Shown: positions 44,066-52,970, counted from the first letter of the stretch. The stretch: DNA of 64,000 bases from Streptomyces sp. ISL-12 (GCF_018614415.1 NZ_JAGGOO010000060.1:1-64000); one strand, 5' to 3'. The notes: generated by a model from the letters alone, not told the origin. Program-made: numbers and translations.

Positions 44066-45289
44066 GTGTCCGGCCTTCGTACCAGGCGGCTGGCCGCGCG
44101 CAGGGCCGCGCGCCGGCGTGCCGCCCGCCGTGGCCTCATGGTCGCCGTGGCCGCCGTCGTCACCGTGACCGGCACGGTCGCCGGGACGCTGTCCGCGCTG
44201 GAGGAGGACGACGCCGGCGGCGGCCGTGCGGACGAGGCCCGGCCGTCGGTGACCCGGTCGTTCCGGCCCGTCCACGAGCACGTCCCGCCGTCGCCCTCAC
44301 CCTCCCCGCCGGTCTCGCGCTCCGCGCCCGCGTCGTCCGCGCCGCGGACGAGCCCGACACCCACGCCCACGCCCACGAAGACCACCGGGGAGCCGCGTAC
44401 GGCCGCCCCGGCCGCCCGGCTCTACCGCCACCCCGACTCCCAGGTGCTCGACTGGGTGACCGCCCACCCCGACGACCCGCGGCACGCGGTCATCGCCGAC
44501 CGGATCGCCGACCGGCCCGCCGCCGTCTGGTTCGCCGACTTCACGCCGGAGACCATCACCGGCCGGGTCCGCGCCGTCACCTCGGCCGGGGCGGCCCAGG
44601 GCCGGGTCCCGGTGCTCGTGCCGTACGCGATCCCCGACCGCGACTGCGGCGGTCACTCCGAGGGCGGGGCACCCGACCTCGCGGCCTACGACGACTGGAT
44701 CGACCGCTTCGCCGCCGGGCTGGGCCCGCAGGAGGTCATCGTGATCCTGGAGCCCGACTCGGTCGCCCAGGCCGGCTGCCTGTCCGCCGCCGACCGCGCC
44801 GACCGCTTCGCCTCCCTCGCCCGCGCCGGCCGCGTCCTCAAGGAGGCCGGCCCCCGGACCCGGGTCTACTACGACGCCGGTCACTCCGGCTGGCACGCGC
44901 CCGGCAAGCAGGCCGGCTGGCTCAGGCAGGCGGGCGCCGCCTCGGCCGCCTCCTCCGACGGCGTCTTCAGCAACGTCTCCAACTTCCGCACCACCGCCGA
45001 CGAGACCGCCTACGACCGCGCGGTGCTGGACGCCCTCGGCGGACCGGCGCACCTGGGCGCCGTCGTCGACACCAGCCGCAACGGCAACGGCGCCCCGGCC
45101 GACGGCGCCTGGTGCGACCCGGCCGGGCGCCGGATCGGCCGCGCCCCGACGCTGACCACCGGCGAGGACCGGATCGACGCCTACCTGTGGGTCAAGCTGC
45201 CGGGGGAGTCGGACGGCTGCAAGGGCAGCCCCGGCACGTTCAGCCCGTCCTACGCCTACGACTTGGCGCGCGGCGAGTCCTCCTCGTAG
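44066..45289 (+). CDS. Secreted glycoside hydrolase family 6 (endoglucanase-type)
   Basis: Cleaves beta-1,4-glucan with inversion. GTG 44066 (GGGGAGGGG ten bases upstream) gives 407 residues; GTG 44045 is possible. The N-terminus is Arg-rich followed by one hydrophobic segment (GLMVAVAAVVTVTGTVAG), a signal peptide or anchor, then a Pro/Ser/Thr linker to about residue 115. The catalytic domain shows the acid-region motif PYAIPDRDCGGHSEGG, ILEPDSVAQ, YYDAGHSGWH, FSNVSNF, DTSRNGNG and VKLPGESDG, all typical of GH6. No cellulose-binding module is seen. Confidence 0.9.
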   Translation: MSGLRTRRLAARRAARRRAARRGLMVAVAAVVTVTGTVAGTLSALEEDDAGGGRADEARPSVTRSFRPVHEHVPPSPSPSPPVSRSAPASSAPRTSPTPTPTPTKTTGEPRTAAPAARLYRHPDSQVLDWVTAHPDDPRHAVIADRIADRPAAVWFADFTPETITGRVRAVTSAGAAQGRVPVLVPYAIPDRDCGGHSEGGAPDLAAYDDWIDRFAAGLGPQEVIVILEPDSVAQAGCLSAADRADRFASLARAGRVLKEAGPRTRVYYDAGHSGWHAPGKQAGWLRQAGAASAASSDGVFSNVSNFRTTADETAYDRAVLDALGGPAHLGAVVDTSRNGNGAPADGAWCDPAGRRIGRAPTLTTGEDRIDAYLWVKLPGESDGCKGSPGTFSPSYAYDLARGESSS

Positions 45290-45297
45290 CCGTCGTC

Positions 45298-45333
45298 AGT
45301 CCTTGTCGTAGTCCTTGTCGTAGTCCTTGTCCT
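45298..45333 (+). repeat. 12-bp tandem repeat after the GH6 gene
   Basis: Three units of AGTCCTTGTCGT (third ends CCT) at 45298-45309, 45310-45321 and 45322-45333, just after the stop codon. The remaining gap to the permease gene (45334-45534) contains no gene that I can support. Confidence 0.85.
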
Positions 45334-45534
45334 AGGTCGACGTGCCCTCGTCGAGCAGCGGCTCCTGCGTCTTGAGCAACCACGTTCACATCACTGAACC
45401 TGGGCGAGACCTGACCCGCGTACCATCTTCGAGGCGTGGACCAGGAGATCCTCTGAGGAGAGAGCCAGGTCACGCGGACAGTGACCCGAGCGCCCTCCGC
45501 CCTCGGGTCGATGTGAACGATTGACCGCTCATCT

Positions 45535-45565
45535 TGTACTTTTCCGTTCGGTAAGTACAGAACGG
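45535..45565 (+). promoter_or_regulatory. Overlapping inverted repeats before the uracil/xanthine permease
   Basis: Perfect 7-bp arms TGTACTT (45535-45541) and AAGTACA (45553-45559), interleaved with 6-bp arms CCGTTC (45544-45549) and GAACGG (45560-45565). The two pairs cannot form together in RNA. A TTGACC at 45521 could be a -35 box. The site ends 10 bases before ATG 45576 and overlaps the ribosome-binding region AACGGAGAG. It could be a repressor operator or an RNA switch. Confidence 0.55.
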
Positions 45566-45575
45566 AGAGTAACGA

Positions 45576-46970
45576 ATGTCCGGTTTCGGATGGAAGCTGC
45601 ACGGAGACGGCAGGACCCTGGGACCAGGTGAGGTCGTCCGGCCGAACGAGCGGCTCACCTGGACCCGGACGATCGGGCTGGGCGCGCAACACGTCGTCTC
45701 GATGATCGGTGCGTGTTTCGTCGCCCCGGTACTCATGGGTCTCGACCCGAGCCTCGGCCTGATGGCCTCGGGTGTCGCGACCCTGTTGTTCCTCGTCCTG
45801 ACGCGTGGGCGAGTCCCCAGCTACCTGGGCTCGTCGCTCTCCTTCGTCGGCGTCGCCGCCGTCATCGGCAGCCAGGGTGGCGGGCCGGCGGAGCTCACCG
45901 GCGCCTTGTTCGTCGTGGGGCTCGCCCTGGCCGTGGTCGGTCTCGTGGTCCAGCGCCTGGGCGCCAAGGTCATCCACGCGGTGCTGCCGCCGGCGGTGAC
46001 GGGCGCCGTCGTCATGCTGATCGGCTTCAACCTGGCCCCGGTGGCCGCCTCCAGCTACTGGCCGCAGGACCAGTGGACGGCGCTCGCCACCATGCTCTTC
46101 ACGGGCCTCGCCCTGGTCGTCCTGCGCGGCTTCTGGTCCCGGATCGCCATCTTCCTCGGCCTGGTCTTCGGCTACCTGCTCTCCTGGATCCTCGACCTCT
46201 CCCTGGGCAAGATCCACTCCATCGACGGCAGCGGCAAGGTCGTGGACCACTGGCGCCTGGACCTGACCTCGGTCAAGGAGGCCGCCTGGGTCGGTTTCCC
46301 CGACACGCACGCGCCCTCGTTCAGCGCGTCGGCGATCGTCGTGGCCCTCCCGGTGCTGATCGCCCTGGTCGCCGAGAACGCGGGTCACGTCAAGGCGGTC
46401 GGCGAGATGACCGGCGACCCCCTCGACGACAAGCTCGGCACCGCCATCGCGGCGGACGGCGCGGCCACCATGGTCTCCACGGTCGCCGGTGGCCCCGCCA
46501 CCACCACGTACGCCGAGAACATCGGCGTCATGGCCGCCACTCGCGTGTACTCGACCGCCGCCTACATGTGCGCCGCGATCGTCGCCCTGTTCTTCGGCCT
46601 GTGTCCGAAGTTCGGCGCGTTCGTGGCCGCGATCCCGGGTGGAGTGCTGGGCGGCATCACCGTCATCCTCTACGGCATGATCGGCCTGCTCGGCGCTCAG
46701 ATCTGGGTGCGCAACAAGGTCGACTTCAGCCAGCCGCTCAACCTGATCCCGGCCGCCGCCGGCGTCATCGTCGGTATCGGCGGCGTGACGCTGGAGATCA
46801 CCGACAACTTCGAACTCAACGGCATCGCGCTCGGCACCCTCGTGGTGCTGACCGGCTACCACGCGCTGCGCTGGCTCTCGAAGGCCGCGGGCACCTCGCA
46901 GGGCGGGCTCCTGGACGCCGGGACGACCAGCTACGACGACGCGGATCAGGGAAGCGGGAAGACCAGCTGA
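45576..46970 (+). CDS. Uracil/xanthine permease (NCS2 family)
   Basis: Nucleobase:proton symporter of the UraA/RutG type. The 464-residue protein has about 14 membrane spans and the family signatures: ARTIGLGAQHVVSM-like TIGLGAQHVVSMIGA (His in span 1), VALVAENAGHVKAVGEMTG (Glu of the substrate site, about residues 264-282) and GGPATTTYAENIGVMAATRVYS (second Glu). It is monocistronic, with inverted repeats at its start and a hairpin after its stop. A uracil role fits regulation by pyrimidines but xanthine is possible. Confidence 0.92.
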   Translation: MSGFGWKLHGDGRTLGPGEVVRPNERLTWTRTIGLGAQHVVSMIGACFVAPVLMGLDPSLGLMASGVATLLFLVLTRGRVPSYLGSSLSFVGVAAVIGSQGGGPAELTGALFVVGLALAVVGLVVQRLGAKVIHAVLPPAVTGAVVMLIGFNLAPVAASSYWPQDQWTALATMLFTGLALVVLRGFWSRIAIFLGLVFGYLLSWILDLSLGKIHSIDGSGKVVDHWRLDLTSVKEAAWVGFPDTHAPSFSASAIVVALPVLIALVAENAGHVKAVGEMTGDPLDDKLGTAIAADGAATMVSTVAGGPATTTYAENIGVMAATRVYSTAAYMCAAIVALFFGLCPKFGAFVAAIPGGVLGGITVILYGMIGLLGAQIWVRNKVDFSQPLNLIPAAAGVIVGIGGVTLEITDNFELNGIALGTLVVLTGYHALRWLSKAAGTSQGGLLDAGTTSYDDADQGSGKTS

Positions 46971-46985
46971 CGGAACGGGCGCATC

Positions 46986-47022
46986 GGGCGCGAGCGGGGC
47001 TGTTCAGCCGCTGTTCGCGCCC
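46986..47022 (+). terminator. Terminator after the permease gene
   Basis: Hairpin with arms 46986-46997 and 47008-47022 (three-base bulge on the right arm), starting 15 bases after the stop codon. Confidence 0.6.
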
Positions 47023-47575
47023 GTTGTCGTCTCTGCGGGCGGGGCGTCGGGTGCGCGTCCCAGGCCGAGAGCACCTGGAGCAACGCTCGTCACCGCCGCC
47101 GCCGTGCGGCGCTCTCGATCGGAAACGGAACCGCATCACCTGCGTTTGCCGAGACCCTTCTGGAACTGCTCACCACGGAGAACAGCGGTCCGACCGCTCT
47201 GTACGTCACCCTCAAGGCACAGATGACGGATCCGCTACGGCCGAGCCGAGTGCCGGTCACCACTCATACCGGACCTGAGGGGGGATCGGCCGCTTCGCCG
47301 AACATGTACGCCCCTCTGCCGCCCCCGCGTCCCCCGGGCGCGAGCGCGAGCGCCTCGAGCTTCTCACCCCCGCGAGCACGAGGTCCTCCTCTTCACCTGA
47401 CGGCCCGGTGATGCCGTGCGGCGCGGCAAGCCGGCAGCAGCAGCAGCTCGTTCCCGCCCGCAGCTCATCCGATACGCCCCACGGCGGCCCCCCGGTTCTC
47501 AGGATCGGCCCAGGGTCCCCCGAGCGAGCTACCCGCCTGTCCTCTCTGGGGTGACGCGCGCCTCCGGTGGTCTCT
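47023..47575. other. Gap without a supportable gene
   Basis: About 550 bases with weak codon bias. One short open stretch (about 47109-47235, plus strand) reads smoothly as ...AFAETLLELLTTENSGP followed by TALYVTLKAQMTDP, has good composition and might be a fragment of a lost gene, but I cannot name its family. Other open frames here lack a ribosome-binding site or conserved sequence. Overall the stretch looks like decayed accessory DNA. Confidence 0.4.
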
Positions 47576-47596
47576 TGTTGACTCGACTCGTCAACA
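47576..47596. promoter_or_regulatory. Inverted repeat upstream of the Tap-like gene
   Basis: Perfect 7-bp arms TGTTGAC (47576-47582) and GTCAACA (47590-47596) around a 7-base TCGACTC centre, ending 46 bases before ATG 47643. The spacing of one helical turn plus is typical of a dimeric repressor operator. TTGACT within it could also serve as a -35 box. Confidence 0.5.
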
Positions 47597-47642
47597 CAAC
47601 GGCCGGGCAAGGCCGACCACCCCAGTAGCCAAGGACAACACC

Positions 47643-49250
47643 ATGACCACAACACACAGTTCCGCGCGGCACGGTTCCCCCAGAGGCCGCCGAATCGCCG
47701 CAGCTCTGCTGGTTTCCACGCTGGCGGGAACCGCACTGGTCGCGTGTGGTGCCGACGCCGAGGGCTTACGGCCGGCCAAGGTCTCCGGCAAGAGCGTCGG
47801 CGAGACCGCGGGCGACGCCGGGATCACCTGGGGCGAGTGCCCGGCCCTGGCCGAGGGAAAGACCCGTGACCCCCACCTGGCCTGTGGAACGTTGGAGGTG
47901 CCACTCGACTACCAGAACCCGGCCGGCATGAAGATCGACGTGGCGGTCTCCCGACTGTCCACCGCACAGCCCGGGAAGCGACGTGGAGTTCTGCTGCTGA
48001 ACCCCGGCGGGCCGGCCCTGGGCGGTCTCGACATGCCCGGAACCATGGCGTCCACTCTGCCGAAGTCCGTGCTGGACCGCTACGACCTGATCGGTTTCGA
48101 CCCGCGCGGCGTCGAACACAGCACCCCGCAGAGTTGCGGCCTGCAGGACCCCAGCGTGGCCGGGCTCTTCCCCTACCCTGCCGCGGACGGCTCGATCACC
48201 AAGAACGTGGCCCTCGCCAAAGCCGCCGCCAAGCAGTGCGCCGACACGGTGGGCAAGAACCTGCGGTACTACAACACCGCCAACACCGCCCGCGACATGG
48301 ACCGCATCCGCCAGGCGCTCGGTGAGAAGAAGATCTCCTACTGGGGCCAGTCCTACGGCACCTACCTCGGCGCCGTCTACCGCTCCCTCTTCCAGGACCG
48401 CACCGACCGGATGATCCTGGAAGGCAACGTCGACCCCACCAAGGTATGGGCCGACCAGGTGGCGGACACCTGGGGCAAGGGCATGGCCGACCGGTTCCCC
48501 GATGCCGCCCGCGTCGCCGCTGCCCAGGCAAGCACCCTCGAGCTGGGCACGAACGTCGCGCAGGTGACCCGCACCTACCTCACCCTCGCCGACCGGCTCG
48601 ACCGCACGCCCGCAGCGATTCCCGGCTCATCGGTGTCGCTGGACGGGGCGCTGCTGCGGAACATGACCTACGCCCTGCTTCTGGACAACAACACCCTTCC
48701 TGTACTCGCCAAGTTCTGGAAGGCCGCCGACAACCTGACCCACGGCAGCACCACGGCCGCCGACACCGCGGTTCTCGAGCAGGTGTTCGCCGACACGCCG
48801 ACGTCCCCGGGCATCCCCGCGGACAACCAGGCCACCATGTTCATGGCTCTCACCTGCGGCGACGCCGAATGGCCGCACGACGTCGACGGCTATGCCGCCC
48901 GCACCGCCGCCGACCGCGAGAAGTGGCCGCTCACCGCGGGCATGCCCGCCAACATCTGGGCATGCGCCTACTGGGACAAGCCGGTTGAGGCGACCGTCGA
49001 GGTGGTGAAGGGCGGCCCGCGCAACACCCTGATCCTGCAGAACCGCCGGGACAATGCCACCCCGTGGGAAGGCGGCGTCGGGCTGCACAGGTCCCTCGGC
49101 GCCGGCTCTGCCTTCGTCGGCGTCGACAACGGCGGGCACTACGTCTACGGCGAGGGCTCCGCCTGCGCCGACAAGGCCACCGTCGGCTTCCTGGCCACCG
49201 GCCACCTGCCGCACAAGGACGTCTACTGCACCGACGTCACCCAGAAGTGA
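47643..49250 (+). CDS. Tripeptidyl-aminopeptidase-like lipoprotein (Tap/Slp family)
   Basis: A secreted alpha/beta-hydrolase (S33-like) of the Streptomyces Tap/SlpD/SlpE group, which trims N-terminal tripeptides. The 535-residue protein has a twin-Arg-containing basic start and a lipoprotein signal ending LVAC-G (Cys35), so it is probably anchored. The oxyanion region is LLLNPGGPALGG; the nucleophile is Ser237 in GQSYGTYLG; the C-terminal TAP domain has ILQNRRDNATPW (Asp) and GVDNGGHYVY (His). Residue 42 is encoded by TTA (47766-47768), the rare codon read by bldA tRNA, so its translation may depend on development. ATG 47643 is preceded by AAGGA. Confidence 0.9.
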   Translation: MTTTHSSARHGSPRGRRIAAALLVSTLAGTALVACGADAEGLRPAKVSGKSVGETAGDAGITWGECPALAEGKTRDPHLACGTLEVPLDYQNPAGMKIDVAVSRLSTAQPGKRRGVLLLNPGGPALGGLDMPGTMASTLPKSVLDRYDLIGFDPRGVEHSTPQSCGLQDPSVAGLFPYPAADGSITKNVALAKAAAKQCADTVGKNLRYYNTANTARDMDRIRQALGEKKISYWGQSYGTYLGAVYRSLFQDRTDRMILEGNVDPTKVWADQVADTWGKGMADRFPDAARVAAAQASTLELGTNVAQVTRTYLTLADRLDRTPAAIPGSSVSLDGALLRNMTYALLLDNNTLPVLAKFWKAADNLTHGSTTAADTAVLEQVFADTPTSPGIPADNQATMFMALTCGDAEWPHDVDGYAARTAADREKWPLTAGMPANIWACAYWDKPVEATVEVVKGGPRNTLILQNRRDNATPWEGGVGLHRSLGAGSAFVGVDNGGHYVYGEGSACADKATVGFLATGHLPHKDVYCTDVTQK

Positions 49251-49906
49251 CCCGCCGGGACGCGGTGCCTCCCTGTCCGGCCCGCTGTCCGGTTGGCGTC
49301 GCGTCGATGGGGCCGTGCCCGTCGGGACAAGGCGGCACAGGTGCGTGACGCCGTCGGCGAGCAGACGGGCAAGGACGCCAGGGCGGCGTCGTTCAGGTGG
49401 AGTTTCCGGGGTGACAGGGTGACAGGGTGTCAGGACCGGGGTTGTGTCGCGGAGTGCTCGCCGGAGGCTGACACGAAGGCAGGCACGACCCCCGGTGCAC
49501 GAGGTGTCGAGTCCCGATCACCCCGACGGAAGACCGTGCCTGCCCGCTCATCCTCCGCTCATCCTCCGCTCATCCCGGCTCATCCCGGCTCATCCCGGCT
49601 CCTCCGGACCCAACCCGCCGACGCCGCTCCGGCCGCCCCCGATGCCCCCCCAGCCCGCAGACCTGCCTGGCCCAGGTGCCCGGCCCTCGCCGGACTCTTC
49701 CACGACCAGCACCGCGTCCTCGTGGCGCAGGTGCTCGACGACGAAGCCCTCAAGGCCGTCGCGGACCGCGCCGACGTGGGCGCGAACGCCTGTGCCCGAC
49801 GACAGGGCGGCACCTGCCCCAACCGCAGATGTGTGAGACGCTCAGTTATTTTCATGAGCAGTTTGGGCATTGAGGCGATCTTTGCGGCCTTCTTAAGGTT
49901 TGGCGT
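49251..49906. other. Gap without a supportable gene, with short repeats
   Basis: About 655 bases. An open frame across 49293-49910 reads LAGLFHDQHRVLVAQVLDDE in its middle, which looks like real protein, but it has no good start and its ends are compositionally poor. I take it as a remnant. The centre carries the 10/11-bp repeat at 49546-49597, and GGTGACA-type repeats occur near 49420. The last 60 bases before the next gene are AT-richer (TTATTTTCATGAGCAG) and may hold its promoter. Confidence 0.45.
49546..49597 (+). repeat. 10/11-bp tandem repeat
   Basis: Two copies of GCTCATCCTCC (49546-49556, 49557-49567) run into three copies of GCTCATCCCG (49568-49577, 49578-49587, 49588-49597). Confidence 0.85.
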
Positions 49907-50833
49907 ATGACGAACAACGACAAGCGTGTGCAAACCATCATGTTGGGCGATGTCGAGATCATCCGGGTGGTCGAGTGGCATGAACCGTTCCTGCCCGCTT
50001 CCGTGTTCCTGCCCGAGGTCGGCGCCGGCACATGGGCCGAGAACAAGGACTGGCTGGCACCGGACCACTTCGAGCCGGACAGCGGCAGGACGGTGGTCGC
50101 ACTGCAGTCATGGGTTCTGCGCAGCGACGGGCGAACCATACTGATCGACACCGGGGCGGGCAGTGATCGCGAGCGACCGGGTATGGCGCCGTACTTCCAC
50201 CGGCGCCCGAGCGATTTCCTCGACGTGCTGGCGAGCGCCGGTGTACGCCCGGGGGATGTCGATGTCGTCGTCAATACTCACCTTCACGTCGATCACGTGG
50301 GCTGGAACACCACCGACGAGGGCGGACAGTGGGTGCCTACCTTCCCCAACGCCCAATACCTCATTCCGGGCGCCGACGACGCCTACTACGGTCCGGACAA
50401 CGCGCGGAGGCAGGAGCTGGCGGAAGTCGATCGCATGATCTACGACGACAGTGTCGCGCCCGTCCATCAAGCCGGACAGGCCCTGCTGTGGGACGGCCTG
50501 CATCGCATCGACGCACATCTCACTGTGGAGTCCGCGCCCGGCCACACTCCCGGCGCGTCCGTGGTGCGACTCGCCTCCGGTGGCGACCGGGCGGTCTTCG
50601 CCGGAGACACTCTGCACAGCCCGGTGCAGATCCTCGCCCCCTGCTGCAACAGCGGCTCATGCCTCGACCCGGCGCAGGCGGTGGCCAGTCGCCGCAGGAT
50701 TCTCGAACGGGCCGCCGACGAACGGGAGCTGCTCATCCCCGCGCACTTCGGCGGCGCGGGAGCCCTTGAGGTCCGTCGAGAGGGTGGCGGGTTCACCCTC
50801 GGCCCATGGGCCGCGTTCGACCAGACGAGGTAG
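49907..50833 (+). CDS. Metallo-beta-lactamase-fold hydrolase
   Basis: A 308-residue MBL-fold enzyme with the metal motif THLHVDHVGW (HLHVDH at 125-130), Asp81 in LIDTGAGSDRER, a His in APGHTPGASV, Asp in VFAGDTLHS and a last His in LIPAHFGGAG. The overall plan resembles lactonase/quorum-quenching and other soluble MBL hydrolases, but the substrate cannot be assigned. ATG 49907 has no strong Shine-Dalgarno. Followed by an AraC-type gene on the same strand, 157 bases on, which may control it. Confidence 0.85.
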   Translation: MTNNDKRVQTIMLGDVEIIRVVEWHEPFLPASVFLPEVGAGTWAENKDWLAPDHFEPDSGRTVVALQSWVLRSDGRTILIDTGAGSDRERPGMAPYFHRRPSDFLDVLASAGVRPGDVDVVVNTHLHVDHVGWNTTDEGGQWVPTFPNAQYLIPGADDAYYGPDNARRQELAEVDRMIYDDSVAPVHQAGQALLWDGLHRIDAHLTVESAPGHTPGASVVRLASGGDRAVFAGDTLHSPVQILAPCCNSGSCLDPAQAVASRRRILERAADERELLIPAHFGGAGALEVRREGGGFTLGPWAAFDQTR

Positions 50834-50990
50834 AGCGTCCATGAGGGTTCGTGCAACAGTCGACGGGCCGTCGTAGCGCCCGCCGACCGGGGATGCCTCG
50901 GGCCTTGTGCCCTTCGGGACCGGCCAACCGGCCCTGACCGGGGCCCTGGCGGTCGCGCGGTGCCGCGCCCACGCCACCTATCCTCTCCGG

Positions 50991-51932
50991 GTGGATGTGG
51001 TGAGCGACGCGATCTCCGCTGTGCGTCTCGGGCACCCCTCGTTCCGCCGGGTGGGGATGCGGGGCAGTTGGTGCGTACGGCTGGACCCGTACCACGGCGC
51101 GGGTGTGGGCGTCGTCATGAAGGGCAGCTGCTGGCTGCTGCCCGACGACGGCCCCCCGGTACACCTCGGCGTGGGTGACGCGGTGATGCTGCCCCACGGT
51201 ACGGGCTACCTGATCACCGACTCTCCCGTCGACCCGCTGGCCGCGACGCGGAAGGCAGTCCCGCTGGAGCAGTGGCTCGCGGAGACGGATTGGCCGGTCC
51301 GACCCGACGACGAAACGGAGTTGCTCTGCGGAAGCTACCGCCTGGACGGCAGCCGCCGGCACCCGCTCATGGAGGAACTGCCGCAGGTCATCCACCTTGT
51401 CAATCGAATGGGCAGCCACCTCGAACTACGCGCCGCGATCGACCTCCTGGCCGGCGAGCTGGATCAGACACGGCCCGGCTCCAGCGTCGCCCTCCCAGGC
51501 CTGCTCGATCTGCTCTTCGTCTATATGATCCGCTCCTGGATGGCCGAGGACACCAACGGAGCATGGGCCCGGGCGCTGAGCGACCCGGTGACAGCCACCG
51601 CCCTGCGAGCGTTGCACTCGGAGCCCGCCGCGCCGTGGACCAATGAAAGCCTGGCGGCGACAGCGCGAGTCTCCCGCCCCACCCTGGCACGCCGGTTCAG
51701 CACGCTGGTCGGCCAGCCTCCGATGGCCTACCTCACCTGGTGGCGTCTGACTCTCGCCGCCACCCTCCTCCGGGACACCTCAGCAACCCTGTCGACCATC
51801 GCGGACCGCGTCGGTTACGGCACTCCGTACGCACTGTCGCACGCCTTCGAGAGGCAATTCGGTACCACGCCGGGACGGTACCGGACGACGACAGCGAATC
51901 GCTCGCCGACCGCCGACGGCAGTGCCGGCTGA
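50991..51932 (+). CDS. AraC-family transcriptional regulator with cupin sensor
   Basis: A 313-residue regulator. The N-terminal half is a cupin-type domain (GMRGSWCVRLDPYHGAGVGVVMKGSCWLL; DAVMLPHGTGYLI) and the C-terminal 100 residues hold two helix-turn-helix motifs (NESLAATARVSRPTLARRFSTLVGQPPMAYLTWWRL; LSTIADRVGYGTPYALSHAFERQFGTTPGRYR). GTG 50991 is chosen because conserved sequence begins there; a TATCCT hexamer seven bases upstream could be a -10 box for a leaderless mRNA. The frame to 50907 is weak. Likely target is the adjacent MBL hydrolase or a lost MMPL transporter downstream. Confidence 0.88.
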   Translation: MDVVSDAISAVRLGHPSFRRVGMRGSWCVRLDPYHGAGVGVVMKGSCWLLPDDGPPVHLGVGDAVMLPHGTGYLITDSPVDPLAATRKAVPLEQWLAETDWPVRPDDETELLCGSYRLDGSRRHPLMEELPQVIHLVNRMGSHLELRAAIDLLAGELDQTRPGSSVALPGLLDLLFVYMIRSWMAEDTNGAWARALSDPVTATALRALHSEPAAPWTNESLAATARVSRPTLARRFSTLVGQPPMAYLTWWRLTLAATLLRDTSATLSTIADRVGYGTPYALSHAFERQFGTTPGRYRTTTANRSPTADGSAG

Positions 51933-51981
51933 TCGCGCCTCCTGGTGAGCGGGAACGCCGCGCAGTCCACAGGCGGCCGCC

Positions 51982-52250
51982 CTCGTCACGATCGGCGTCT
52001 CCACAACGGGAGCTGTCGACGACGAGGGGACGATCAGGCCCGTGGCCTTCGCGTCCGCTGCCGGCGTCTCGCTCGACGCGTTCGCCGTGCGCCTGATCCT
52101 CGTTCCGGCCGTGATACTGCTGCTCGGTGGAGCCGCCCGGTTGTTCGCCTCCCCGGCCGCTGGACCGCTTCACGCCCTACCTCGGCCCTCGGCCTGGAAG
52201 GCTCCGTCCTCACCGGACCCGGCCGGCCGCGGGCGCACCCGACGCCCTGA
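51982..52250 (+). pseudogene. Decayed 3' end of an MMPL-family transporter
   Basis: In one frame from 51982 the translation runs to AGVSLDAFAVRLILVPAVILLLGG (spanning about 52060-52130), the typical last membrane span of MMPL exporters. The continuation expected in the family (a Leu-Asp-Arg-x-x-Pro stretch, then an Asp/Leu-Glu-Gly motif) is found, but in two other frames: RPLDRFTPYL near 52157 and GLEGSVLTG near 52192. At least two frameshifts and no 5' part show a broken remnant. The rest of the gap to 52505 contains no gene that I can support. Confidence 0.65.
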
Positions 52251-52505
52251 GACCGAGCTGTTCCACGGTCCTGGCGCGTGGGTCCACGCCGGAAGCTCCT
52301 GCAGATCGTCAAGCGACTGTCAGGGGTTGTCGCTGTGAGACGCCGAGCTCCATGTGGCGTCGCCTGCTTCGTTCCGTGCGGCTTGTCCCGGCCATTGCCG
52401 GGGTTGACGGGCGTGCGCCGGCCCGGTGAGCGCCTGCTTAGGATGAGCGGAGCCGCTGGTGGTTGACGGCGGCAATCATCTCGTACGTCCCCAGGAGCAC
52501 CACCC

Positions 52506-52970
52506 ATGACAGCCGAAGCCCCGGCCGCGCCCATACCCGCCCTCTCGTACGGCCGGCTGGTCCCCGTCACCGTCCACTTCGACGACCTGGACGCCCTCGG
52601 CCTGCTGCACAACGCCCGCTACCCGGTGCTGGTCGAGCGGGCCTGGGGCGAGCTGTGGGAGGAGCACGGCTACCGGTACGCGGGCGACTGGGCGGCGGCC
52701 GGCGACGCCTGCAACGCGGTGAAGGAACTGCGGATCACCTACGAGGCGCCGGTCACCCGGCCCGGCGGGTACGCCGTCCACCTGTGGCTGGAGCGGCTGG
52801 GCCGGACCGGGCTGACGTACGGCTTCCGGTTCTGCTCGGCGGACGGGGCCACCACCTACGCCCACGGCACCCGGGTCCTGGTCCGGCTGGACGCGGCGAC
52901 GATGCGGCCGGCGCCGTGGAGCGAGGAGTTCAGGGCCGTCGGCCGGGAACTGCTGCGTCCGGCGGACTGA
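52506..52970 (+). CDS. 4-hydroxybenzoyl-CoA thioesterase-like hotdog protein
   Basis: A 154-residue single-hotdog protein. The family pattern is clear at residues about 20-45: VHFDDLDALGLLHNARYPVLVERAW, with the catalytic Asp in DLDALG and the N-R/Y-Y sequence after it, as in YbgC/4HBT thioesterases acting on acyl-CoA or acyl carrier protein. ATG 52506 lies a few bases after AGGAGCACC. Its 3' end overlaps the convergent MFS gene by 41 bases. Acyl substrate unknown. Confidence 0.88.
   Translation: MTAEAPAAPIPALSYGRLVPVTVHFDDLDALGLLHNARYPVLVERAWGELWEEHGYRYAGDWAAAGDACNAVKELRITYEAPVTRPGGYAVHLWLERLGRTGLTYGFRFCSADGATTYAHGTRVLVRLDAATMRPAPWSEEFRAVGRELLRPAD

Noticed and set aside
49293-49910. Open frame as an intact gene before the MBL hydrolase
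   Set aside because: Only a short central part resembles protein; the ends are repeat-derived or low quality and no start signal is present. Kept as a possible remnant only.
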